Origin: a virus
Virus record (IMG/VR): IMGVR_UViG_3300030419_000979
Span: 1 to 25,902 of that record
Strand: one strand, 5' to 3'
Length of the DNA stretch: 25,902 bases
Of the stretch, positions 17,199 to 24,388 are shown piece by piece. Each line of letters begins with the position of its first letter. The stretch's first letter is position 1. Made by a program: the position numbers and the translations under genes. The notes under the pieces are model-generated. The model was not told the origin of the DNA. It worked only from the letters and a program-made list of their open reading frames with translations, and searched no databases.

Positions 17199-17540
17199 CT
17201 ATGTTGTAACCTCTCTAGGCTTAGATTCTAAGGCTGAAAGCACTACATGGAGTCTATTAGCTGTTGCTGCAGTCACTTTTAATACTTCACTTTCTTGTAA
17301 TACTAAAGGAGCTGATAATAATTCTGTTGTTGCATTAGCAGATATAGCTTTAGTTTTAAAAAGACTAAATACTGCATCTGATGTATCTGTTATAGTAACT
17401 GTTATAGTATCAGCATTTCCAGAATCCTCTGATACCAATATAGATTTAATTATAGCTGTTGTAGCTGATGGCACTGTATATAGTGTTGTTGCACTATTGC
17501 TAGTTAAATCTGCTTTTTTATTTACAAATGAATTAGCCAA
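17199..17540 (-). CDS. Small beta-rich virion protein (paralogue of the 120-aa protein)
   Basis: This 113-aa protein is predicted to be mostly beta strand: alternating hydrophobic residues and short turns, no signal peptide, no catalytic motif. It aligns with the 120-aa protein at 25358-25720: VPSATTAIIKSILVSEDSG against VPDNKVAKINTILVANVDG, then SAPLVLQESEVLKVTA against ENPIYLDETDLLYFTA. Both may be virion decoration or fibre-base proteins (inference). The start codon is TTG at 17540, supported by GGAGG nine bases upstream and the lack of any ATG in the first third. The start lies 8 bases inside the preceding 54-aa gene. Confidence 0.65.
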   Translation of the reverse strand: MANSFVNKKADLTSNSATTLYTVPSATTAIIKSILVSEDSGNADTITVTITDTSDAVFSLFKTKAISANATTELLSAPLVLQESEVLKVTAATANRLHVVLSALESKPREVTT

Positions 17541-17697
17541 AGAAAAAAGCCTCCACTTCTGATTCGTCTTTTAAATCTTGTTGATAAGTAGTATTTAATT
17601 TTTGTACAATACTATCTACATCTCTTACAAAAGACTGTTGTATTTGTTGATCATATTCTTTATTAGGTTGTGTTAATGCTTGCACTATTCTTGCCAT
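17533..17697 (-). CDS. Small conserved-looking phage protein (54 aa)
   Basis: This 54-codon gene starts with ATG at 17697, forming a TAATG overlap with the stop of the tail stabilisation gene, and ends with TAA at 17533-17535. The product begins MARIVQALTQPNKEYDQQI and continues as a polar Gln/Asp-rich helix with SIVQKLNTTYQQDLKDE, ending in FFFG. I recognise the general pattern (VQKLN-TYQQDLKDE) from small genes found after this tail gene in marine phages, without a known function. It carries the GGAGG ribosome site for the next gene in its last codons, so the two are probably coupled. Confidence 0.7.
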   Translation of the reverse strand: MARIVQALTQPNKEYDQQIQQSFVRDVDSIVQKLNTTYQQDLKDESEVEAFFFG

Positions 17698-19838
17698 TAT
17701 CTTCTACCATCTGGTTGATAGTCTATTCTAAAAGTCCCTACTTTCCAAAACTGACTTGTACTTGTGTTATCTATTTTTAATGATATTGATCTAGCTCTAG
17801 CTCGTGTATCAATCTTTTGTGTACCACTTGTTACCGTAAACGGACCAAGCGTTGAGCTAGCTGCTGTATCATTTGGAAAATCTCTTAAATTTAATGTAAC
17901 TCTTGCATCACCAGTTTGTGATAAAAAGTCAGGTATTACTCTTCTTATTTTCATCATAAACTCTCCGTCTCCAGCAAGCCCTTGTTGACCAATATCAAAA
18001 TCACCTGATTCAATATTTGCAGTAATCGCAGTTGTTGCACCTTCTTTAACTTGGTTTAACCCTGTTTCATGCTCATAGTATGTTGATGTACCATCTTGAT
18101 TACCAAAAATATAATTAGTATCTGTGGTTGCAGTTGTACCATCTTCATCGTATTCTGTTGCATGTGGTAACCCAAAGACAGCAGAATCTTGCCACGCAGT
18201 TCTAGCTAATGTTCCTGTAGTCCACACAGGTCGCTCAGGACTTGAGTCTAGATAATTATATGCAACCATTCTATTAACTGTTCCTGAACCTGAGTTTGGA
18301 TAAAACCATATTATTTCACCAAATAAATTATTTAATCCAGCATTAATATGTTGTTTAGGAATTGTATTAATATCATCATAAACAAAGTCTTCAACTAAAC
18401 ATGGCAATGATTCTAGTTTACCAGTATATCTAAAAAAACCATTCTCTGACATCCAGTAAGCTGTACCATCAACTTCTACAGCTGCGTTCTGTCCTATTAA
18501 TCCACAGTTAGTACCAACTTGTTGAAATGAAAAAGTAAACGGTGGACCAACAAATCTCATAATAAATAATGCTGTATCAGTCCAAATATAAATTGCATCT
18601 CTACCTCTAAGAGCTCCAACTATTTTAGATCCATCTGCTAGTCTTTGAGTGCCTGCAGTATTAGTTGCTGATGGTGTGTACGTGTTAATATCTTCTTGAG
18701 ATGAAAATCTTATAAACATAGGATCTTGTGTAGAAGATGTACCAACAGTTGTTTCTGTTCCAAAAAATACTAAGTGTCTGTCTGGAGTAGATACTATACT
18801 AAACGCAGATGCAGTTGGTGCACTTGTTATAATACTAGCTCTTGTTGACACAGAACCATTTGAATCCCATTCAAAACTTTCACCGCCGTTTATTGTTGCA
18901 ATTAATTTATTACCAAAATTATCTAGTGACCAAAGTCCAGGAGCTGTTATTACGTCTCCTGAAGCTGCAGCATTCCATGCAAAAAAGTTAGATGCGTCTG
19001 TTACAGTTGCACCAGAACTATGTGATGCTGCTGTTGTGCCTGATGCGCCTCTAGTTAATCCAGATAAAGTTCCACCACTATTACCAGTGTATGTTATTAA
19101 TTCACTGTCTATTAAAACAGTTCCAGAAGATGGAAATGAACTTGAGCTAGCCATTGTTAAAGAAGTTACAGATGTATTTATTGATGATGATAATGTTGAT
19201 GTAAATTGTCCTGTTTTAAAACCACTCCAAGGACCAAGTCCAAATCCAGTAGATGCAACTTCTACTGCTGGTCCAACAGGATAGTAATGTCTAACTCTAA
19301 TACCACCAGATGTAGATGCACCTGATCCAGATTCATTAGACCCAACATCTATAGTAAGAGTTGTTGAAGTTGGTATCGATTGAACCATAAATTTATTATC
19401 ATCAAAATTTTGTGAATTAAAATTAGAATTAGTTATAGATGAAAAATTATCTAATAATATAATATCAAATTGATTTATATTATGTGCCGACGAAAATGTT
19501 AATGTTACAGTTGATGACCCATTTGTTGTAGTAAAGGCACTTGTTAAAGTTGTTGTAGCTTTAATTGGATGTATGTCATAAAAAATACCACCAGAATAAA
19601 CATACAATATTCTATTAGTTCCAAGAGCTGCATACTTAATACCTGATGCATTAACAAAATGATGAATAGCTGTGTTACGACCTGTTAATTCAATAGAACC
19701 TAATTGTGACCAACCCCCTATTTTTTCAGGTGATCCATATCTAAAACGAACATTGTCCCCTGAAACCCATTGACTCTCGCCGCCTGTTGATGTGACCTGT
19801 TTATTAAAACCTGGTGCAAATTTTACCTTTTGTAGCAT
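17697..19838 (-). CDS. Phage tail/packaged-DNA stabilisation protein (P22 gp10-like)
   Basis: This 713-aa protein is rich in beta strand, Ser, Thr and Gly, with repeated blade-like segments suggesting a beta-propeller, such as AIHHFVNASGIKYAALG, SRILYVYSGG-like turns and IYIWTDTALFIMRFVGPP. It opens with LQKVKFAPGFNKQVTSTG and FRYGSPEKIGGW, a start typical of a tail protein widespread in marine short-tailed phages and resembling the P22 gp10 stabilisation family. A Gly/Ser/Thr-rich insertion at about 95-285 (TSLTMASSSSFPSSGTV) looks like an added beta domain. It probably closes the portal and links it to the tail fibres. AAGGA lies six bases before the ATG, and a terminator-like hairpin lies just upstream. 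Confidence 0.7.
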   Translation of the reverse strand: MLQKVKFAPGFNKQVTSTGGESQWVSGDNVRFRYGSPEKIGGWSQLGSIELTGRNTAIHHFVNASGIKYAALGTNRILYVYSGGIFYDIHPIKATTTLTSAFTTTNGSSTVTLTFSSAHNINQFDIILLDNFSSITNSNFNSQNFDDNKFMVQSIPTSTTLTIDVGSNESGSGASTSGGIRVRHYYPVGPAVEVASTGFGLGPWSGFKTGQFTSTLSSSINTSVTSLTMASSSSFPSSGTVLIDSELITYTGNSGGTLSGLTRGASGTTAASHSSGATVTDASNFFAWNAAASGDVITAPGLWSLDNFGNKLIATINGGESFEWDSNGSVSTRASIITSAPTASAFSIVSTPDRHLVFFGTETTVGTSSTQDPMFIRFSSQEDINTYTPSATNTAGTQRLADGSKIVGALRGRDAIYIWTDTALFIMRFVGPPFTFSFQQVGTNCGLIGQNAAVEVDGTAYWMSENGFFRYTGKLESLPCLVEDFVYDDINTIPKQHINAGLNNLFGEIIWFYPNSGSGTVNRMVAYNYLDSSPERPVWTTGTLARTAWQDSAVFGLPHATEYDEDGTTATTDTNYIFGNQDGTSTYYEHETGLNQVKEGATTAITANIESGDFDIGQQGLAGDGEFMMKIRRVIPDFLSQTGDARVTLNLRDFPNDTAASSTLGPFTVTSGTQKIDTRARARSISLKIDNTSTSQFWKVGTFRIDYQPDGRR

Positions 19839-19857
19839 AAAAAATCCTTAATAATAA

Positions 19858-19888
19858 GGCAGGAGATGGTGTGGTGGAATCTCCCGCC
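19858..19888 (-). terminator. Terminator-like hairpin upstream of tail stabilisation gene
   Basis: On the minus strand GGCGGGAGAT and ATCTCCTGCC (complement of 19879-19888 and 19858-19867) form a 10-bp stem with one G-U pair and an 11-base loop. TTATTATT follows directly. It lies 18 bases after the stop of the 215-aa oxygenase and 19 bases before the start of the tail gene. It should terminate, at least partly, transcripts of the oxygenase block. Its closeness to the next ribosome site also allows a role in translation. Confidence 0.6.
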
Positions 19889-19906
19889 ATATTATTATAT
19901 ACAATA

Positions 19907-20554
19907 TTATTTAGATATTTTAAAGCCTTTATACCATGCAGGCAACCCTAAAAATGGTCTTTTATCGTATTGGTTTTCTTTTGCTATTTTAGAATTAGCT
20001 TTGTTATAATGTAAAAATACTTGTCCACAATCTTTACCAGTAAACTCTTCTCTCCAATGTTCTAAATCACAACCAGAATAAATTAACATATCCCCTGGTT
20101 TTAATTCTATTTTAATACCAGCTTGACCTTTATTACCTGTTGGATCTAAATAAATAGGCCATGGATCACCACCTAAATTTAATGTCGTAGATATTTCACA
20201 AGAATATCTATCTTTGTGTCTAGCTAATATATCCCCTTTTTTATATATTCTAGCATAAGAATATGTTTCGGATAATTTTAATCCTGTATGTTTTTCCATA
20301 GTAGGTTTTACTTGTTGTAATAAAGTTTCCATTGCAATATCTGAATAATGTGAATAAGTGTTTGGAACTTGATGATCATGCCATATTCCAAAATATTCTG
20401 TAAAAGGTGATATATATCTTTGATTAAATAAAAAACTTGCTACGTTTCTTTTATTTAAAAAATATTGATAAACAAAATTTGCTAACTCTGGTGAAATAGC
20501 ATTTTTTAAAATAGAATATTTATTTTTTTGAAACGCCGATTTTTTTAATGACAT
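19907..20554 (-). CDS. 2-oxoglutarate/Fe(II)-dependent oxygenase
   Basis: This 215-aa protein has a double-stranded beta-helix oxygenase pattern. The Fe(II) ligands appear as HKD (His113, Asp115) and His166 in DLEHWRE, preceded by the typical LKPGDMLIYSG strand. The usual distal Arg or Lys that binds 2-oxoglutarate is not obvious; Lys174 or residues in QVFLHYN may fill that position. The N-terminal 60 residues are helical. It would couple 2-oxoglutarate decarboxylation to hydroxylation of an unknown substrate. AAAGGA lies four bases before the ATG, and its start lies within the preceding 51-aa gene. It is the last of three oxygenases between the fibre and tail genes. Confidence 0.8.
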   Translation of the reverse strand: MSLKKSAFQKNKYSILKNAISPELANFVYQYFLNKRNVASFLFNQRYISPFTEYFGIWHDHQVPNTYSHYSDIAMETLLQQVKPTMEKHTGLKLSETYSYARIYKKGDILARHKDRYSCEISTTLNLGGDPWPIYLDPTGNKGQAGIKIELKPGDMLIYSGCDLEHWREEFTGKDCGQVFLHYNKANSKIAKENQYDKRPFLGLPAWYKGFKISK

Positions 20555-20675
20555 TTTTTCCTTTCAATTGCATTTTAGATTTTATAAAATTATCTATAAA
20601 ATTTGGTTTATTTTTTAAAGGAGTTGAATCTAATATAGTTTTAATTACAGCTTTTTTCATATCTTTATTTTGCAT
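20520..20675 (-). CDS. Small basic protein between two oxygenases (51 aa)
   Basis: This 51-codon gene starts at an ATG (20675) with AAGGAG six bases upstream, placed inside the end of the 226-aa oxygenase gene, and stops with TAA at 20520-20522. The product begins MQNKDMKKAVIKTILDSTPL, contains KPNFIDNFIKSK, and is strongly basic (about one residue in four is Lys). It looks like two short helices with no known motif. It overlaps the oxygenase before it by 11 bases and the one after it by 35 bases. An alternative is a leader whose translation couples the two oxygenases. I do not recognise a family. Confidence 0.6.
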   Translation of the reverse strand: MQNKDMKKAVIKTILDSTPLKNKPNFIDNFIKSKMQLKGKNVIKKIGVSKK

Positions 20676-21345
20676 TTAATACTCCTTTTGGAATTGCTTG
20701 ACAATTCCAATGTATAAATCTAAATGGTTCATATCCCATATCTACTACATATTGATGCGGCATATAAGAAGGAAAAAATATTAATCTACCTGGTTTTACA
20801 TCATAGTTTATTTGATGACTTGCATAAGTTATTTTATTTGTATCTTTTTGAGGTAAAAGATTCATTAGATTACCTGGTCTTGGATCTTCAAATATAGGTC
20901 TTGAAGTTTTTTCACTAGCTTTTAAAAAATAAAAACCAGAAATATGTCCATTCCAATGAGTGTGTAAAGTATGATGACCTCCTCCATTTTTAGCAAACTC
21001 TTGCACCCACATTTCTGTAATAAATACTTGGTGTTGACTTAAATCAAAACCCATTTCTAATAATAAGTTATGGGATGTTGCTCCTACATAATTTTGTAAT
21101 TCTAAAAAATTAGGATCTCCTATTAAAGTGCTAGAGTGAAATACATTACCCATGTCTCCTTTATTACCAAATTTTTTATTTCTTTTATTAATATCTTTTT
21201 TTAAATTTTTTTTAGATTGTTTAATATATTTATCAGATGCTTTATTTAATTTATTTACAAACGCAGGTTCATCTGCAAACCAAATGGGGCATTTAAAATA
21301 ATCTTCTCTTGCTAGTTCTTTAGGAAATATTTTTTCTTTTTTCAT
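20665..21345 (-). CDS. Putative 2OG-Fe(II) oxygenase (2OG-FeII_Oxy_5-like)
   Basis: This 226-aa protein resembles the putative 2OG-Fe(II) oxygenases common in T4-like and marine phages. The metal site is HTHWNGHISGFYFLKA (His128, His130), and the second half reads VKPGRLIFFPSYMPHQYV (His197) followed by FRFIHWN (Arg209), the expected distal 2-oxoglutarate ligand. The first ligand pair is H-x-H rather than the more usual H-x-D, as in that family. The N-terminus is Lys-rich (IKQSKKNLKKDINKRNKK). The start overlaps the previous gene's stop as ATGA, so translation is coupled. The substrate is unknown. Confidence 0.82.
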   Translation of the reverse strand: MKKEKIFPKELAREDYFKCPIWFADEPAFVNKLNKASDKYIKQSKKNLKKDINKRNKKFGNKGDMGNVFHSSTLIGDPNFLELQNYVGATSHNLLLEMGFDLSQHQVFITEMWVQEFAKNGGGHHTLHTHWNGHISGFYFLKASEKTSRPIFEDPRPGNLMNLLPQKDTNKITYASHQINYDVKPGRLIFFPSYMPHQYVVDMGYEPFRFIHWNCQAIPKGVLNAK

Positions 21346-21971
21346 TTAAAAGGCCATCCTAAATTCCATATTACTAAACTATATCTTGATCCTTTTTTAA
21401 CTGGACACACTCTGTGCCAAACATCTGATGGAAACACAACTAAAGATCCTTTTGGTAATATTTCTTTACATTTAACAGGTTTTCTAGGTTTATCAGGATC
21501 TAAATTTCTATAATCAAATTCTAATTCTCCTCCTGTATAATCTTTCTTACCTTCTGATAAAGAAACAGTTACAGATAATTTTCTTATTTTACCATTTGAG
21601 TTAGGATCATTTGGTTTATTATAAGGTTGATCCCAACTATCAGAGTGCCAATCATAATATTGTCCTTTATTATATTTAGTAAATTGACAAGATTCAGAAA
21701 AATCCCATTGAAAATTCCAACCAGCATTTTGATTTGCTTTTTGAATATAAGGTTGTATTTCTTTATAAATCCAACGATCATCCATCCAAACAACATTTGA
21801 ATTTCTTTTCTTTTTTAAATCTTTAATCTGTTTATTATTTAATTTTTTAGGATTATATCCACCAGTAACAGCAATTTGATCTTGTAATTGTTTTCCATAA
21901 CGAACAATATCGTCGCAAATTCTTAGAGGAATTGCTGATTTAAAATACCAATAATAATTAGTTAAATTCAT
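21342..21971 (-). CDS. Prolyl 4-hydroxylase-like 2OG-Fe(II) oxygenase (PKHD type)
   Basis: This 209-aa protein shows the complete active-site set of the P4Hc/PKHD hydroxylase family: WHSD (His109, Asp111), LPKGSLVVFPSDVWHRV (His186) and SRYSLVIWNLG with Arg196 as the 2-oxoglutarate ligand. A central strand KLSVTVSLSE and TGGELEF match the family core. Relatives hydroxylate prolyl residues in proteins, and PKHD proteins in bacteria are linked to iron uptake, so peptide hydroxylation is the natural guess. AAGAAAG lies three bases before the ATG. It is the first of the three oxygenase genes and immediately follows the two-domain Gly-rich fibre gene. Confidence 0.87.
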   Translation of the reverse strand: MNLTNYYWYFKSAIPLRICDDIVRYGKQLQDQIAVTGGYNPKKLNNKQIKDLKKKRNSNVVWMDDRWIYKEIQPYIQKANQNAGWNFQWDFSESCQFTKYNKGQYYDWHSDSWDQPYNKPNDPNSNGKIRKLSVTVSLSEGKKDYTGGELEFDYRNLDPDKPRKPVKCKEILPKGSLVVFPSDVWHRVCPVKKGSRYSLVIWNLGWPFK

Positions 21972-21992
21972 AAACTTTCTTGTACCACAAAA

Positions 21993-22011
21993 AATAATAT
22001 ATTTTATTATT
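21993..22011 (-). terminator. Possible weak terminator after two-domain fibre gene
   Basis: An AT-only inverted repeat, AATAATA (21993-21999) and TATTATT (22005-22011), has a five-base loop and is followed on the minus strand by a short T-run. It overlaps the stop codon of the 616-aa fibre gene. The stem is weak, so termination here would be partial at best. Confidence 0.3.
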
Positions 22012-23860
22012 AACTTAAAGTCAATGTTCCAGAAACTTTAAATGTTGCAATTTTTTGACCACCCGGAACAGAAGATGTTGAATTACAACCAGGAGAAACC
22101 GATATTGTCGCACAAGCTGGTACTCTTACAATTACAATACCACTACCTCCAGCTTTTCCAGTGGCTGGATTATTATCATGGTCACCACCACCTCCACCAC
22201 CAGTGTTAGCTGTACCTGCTGTATTACTAGGGCTTCCACCTTGTCCTTGGCTACCATTACCTCCACCATTTGCACCACTACCTGCTGCAACGTATTGAGC
22301 TCCACCACCGCCACCACCAGCAAAGTATCTTAAAGAACCACATGGTCCTGGAGTTCCAATAGGAGAGGCTGGATTAATTGCTGTTCCTGCACCTGCTCCA
22401 CCATCTCCACCTTTTCCAGAAGGTCCTGTAGGAGAAGGACTTGCAGGAGAACTTGGTGCGTCTTGACCAGCAGCTCCGGCTCCACCACCGCCACCACCAG
22501 ATCTTCTTCTTCCATCACCACCTGCATTACCTTGGGAAGGACTTACTGGAGGAGTATTTCCCGCTCCTCCTGGAAATGCTGAATCATCACCATTTCCACC
22601 TCCACCACCAGAACCTCCAGCTTGACCGGGACTTTGTGATCCACAACCACCACCGCCACCACCACCAGCAGCTGTGATACTATCGAAAACTGAATTAGAA
22701 CCATTATTACTTGCGTCATCACTTGTTTGAGCACCACCAGCTCCGACTGTAATTGAATGACAACCAACTGCAATATTTAATGGAGATACACCTGAGCCAA
22801 GTGGAGAAACTGTATAACATCCTGTTGCTGTTCCACCTGATTCTCTAAAACCGCCACCACCGCCGCCACCACCTCTTTTTGCGCCAGCAGAACCACCACC
22901 AGCAACAACCATATAATCTACATCGTAATGAATAAGATAAGGCCATGTTGTTGCACCACATGCTCCTGCTGTTAATGCAGACATATGTGTTTTTAAATTC
23001 CATACACCACTTGCTTTTGTTAATTCTCTTACTATTACTACACCAGGTCCACCAGCACCTGAATTAGCATTAGCTGGTCCACCACCTGATGATCCACCTC
23101 CACCACCAGTATTATTTGTTCCTGCAGTTCCTGCTTGACCTGTTCCACCAGGTCTTGCTCCACCAGCTCCACCACCGCCAGCTCCACCAGCTCCAGCAGC
23201 ATCTCCATCAGCATCACTACCAGCACCACCTCCACCACCAACTGCAGAAATAGGAGAGGGAAAACTAGCTGGAACACAAACTCCTGCACCTCCAGCGCCA
23301 CCTGCGGGTCGACATGCACATCCACCAGCAGCACCTGCTCCACCACCACCATAACTTTTTGGCGAACTTCCTGATGGAAAACCACCTCCTGGATTTCCTT
23401 GAGAAGGTGATACGGGAGGCACGTTACCTTGACCACCTGGTTTACATGCTAAACCTCCACCACCTGATCCACCATCTTTTACAGCTGAAGGAGTGCACGC
23501 TGCATAAACCCCTGCACCTCCACCTGCTGATTGAAAACAAGAACTAACTATGTTGGAAACATTTCCTACATTTCCATTTGTTCCTGGTCCTGGTACTGCT
23601 GCACCTCCACCACCAATAGTTATAGGAGTAGCTGTATTACCAGAAACTGGTATATTAAAAATTGTTCTAACACCACCTGCACCACCTCCACCTCCTCTAT
23701 CAGAAGCTCCTGATCCACCACCACCAACTACAAAAGCATCAACTACTTTAGTTCCGGGTTGTGTAGTTACATTTCCTGTTGATGTTCTAGTAGTAACAGT
23801 GCATTTTCCAAAAGATGCGGTATTTTTTATACCAATTATACCGCCGTTTGTTCTAGCCAT
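22010..23860 (-). CDS. Glycine-rich tail fibre/adhesin with two Gly-rich domains
   Basis: This 616-aa virion protein is built from two related Gly-rich units. Each opens with a strand (VVDAFVVGGGG at 39-49, VDYMVVAGGG at 314-323), has a conserved NxPPVSPSQGN motif (146-156, 435-445) and closes with VVIVREL (274-280) or GIVIVRV (574-580). The units join at SGVWNL, a motif common in marine phage fibres. Dense poly-Gly suggests a polyglycine-II-like fold as in S16 gp38 adhesin (inference). Fourteen Cys is unusual for a phage fibre. The N-terminus MARTNGGIIG matches the neighbouring fibre. The C-terminus ends in IATFKVSGTLTLS, which resembles the lead-in of another unit. It probably recognises the host surface. 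Confidence 0.72.
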   Translation of the reverse strand: MARTNGGIIGIKNTASFGKCTVTTRTSTGNVTTQPGTKVVDAFVVGGGGSGASDRGGGGGAGGVRTIFNIPVSGNTATPITIGGGGAAVPGPGTNGNVGNVSNIVSSCFQSAGGGAGVYAACTPSAVKDGGSGGGGLACKPGGQGNVPPVSPSQGNPGGGFPSGSSPKSYGGGGAGAAGGCACRPAGGAGGAGVCVPASFPSPISAVGGGGGAGSDADGDAAGAGGAGGGGAGGARPGGTGQAGTAGTNNTGGGGGSSGGGPANANSGAGGPGVVIVRELTKASGVWNLKTHMSALTAGACGATTWPYLIHYDVDYMVVAGGGSAGAKRGGGGGGGGFRESGGTATGCYTVSPLGSGVSPLNIAVGCHSITVGAGGAQTSDDASNNGSNSVFDSITAAGGGGGGGCGSQSPGQAGGSGGGGGNGDDSAFPGGAGNTPPVSPSQGNAGGDGRRRSGGGGGGAGAAGQDAPSSPASPSPTGPSGKGGDGGAGAGTAINPASPIGTPGPCGSLRYFAGGGGGGAQYVAAGSGANGGGNGSQGQGGSPSNTAGTANTGGGGGGDHDNNPATGKAGGSGIVIVRVPACATISVSPGCNSTSSVPGGQKIATFKVSGTLTLS

Positions 23861-23869
23861 AGAGTACCC

Positions 23870-24337
23870 TTACACGGATACCCATTGAGTATTATCCGCG
23901 TCCCATCTGTAATTTGAATTGTCTGATTTTTTAGTTCCTAACCATCTTAAATTATCTTCATCCCAAGTTATTGAATAATCTGATTGATCTCCAGCTGGAT
24001 AAGTAACTGGTGCTTTCCAATCATCACTACCATCTAAAGCCCATGAAGCATAAGGTTGAGGTGTTAAAAATTTATTTTTTGATGCATTATAGACATAACC
24101 TATACCTGCATATTGTTTTCTAAAATTATTGTTATAGGAAGTTTGTTTCCAAGTTCCACCACCAAAAAAATTTACACACCATGTTTCACCATCAACATGC
24201 ATATCATTATCTTCTAATTTACCACCATTAGCTTCTACATCATTACCTACAACAACAACTCTTTTTACAACCAGATGTGTATCTGATGTAAAACCTGTTG
24301 GATCTGTTTTTGATTCTAATTCTGCAAAATGTGCCAT
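23870..24337 (-). CDS. Conserved T4-like/cyanophage-type small protein
   Basis: This 155-aa protein closely follows a pattern found in many marine myo- and podoviruses: MAHFAELE at the start, VVVVGNDVEANGG, then WKQTSYNNNF, KQYAGIGYVYN, FLTPQPYASW and repeated Trp-containing strands (ITWDEDNLRWLG, YRWDADNTQWVS). The function is not established; the location among fibre genes suggests a virion or fibre-attached component. AAAGGA lies before the ATG. A 10-base gap containing AAGGG leads to the next fibre gene. Upstream, the AT-rich gap 24338-24388 holds a perfect 14-bp palindrome (24348-24361) that may be part of a promoter. Confidence 0.72.
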   Translation of the reverse strand: MAHFAELESKTDPTGFTSDTHLVVKRVVVVGNDVEANGGKLEDNDMHVDGETWCVNFFGGGTWKQTSYNNNFRKQYAGIGYVYNASKNKFLTPQPYASWALDGSDDWKAPVTYPAGDQSDYSITWDEDNLRWLGTKKSDNSNYRWDADNTQWVSV

Positions 24338-24388
24338 AATTTTTTCCTTTAATATATTAAAATATTTGTTTTAAATAGTCAATTTTTA

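Noticed and set aside
23550-23888. Pro-rich 112-codon plus-strand frame
   Set aside because: It is the antisense of poly-Gly codons in the fibre gene; long Pro runs follow directly from that.
24348-24361. 14-bp palindrome as a late promoter or operator
   Set aside because: All bases are A or T in AT-rich DNA, and no second copy or -35 element is evident, so chance cannot be excluded.
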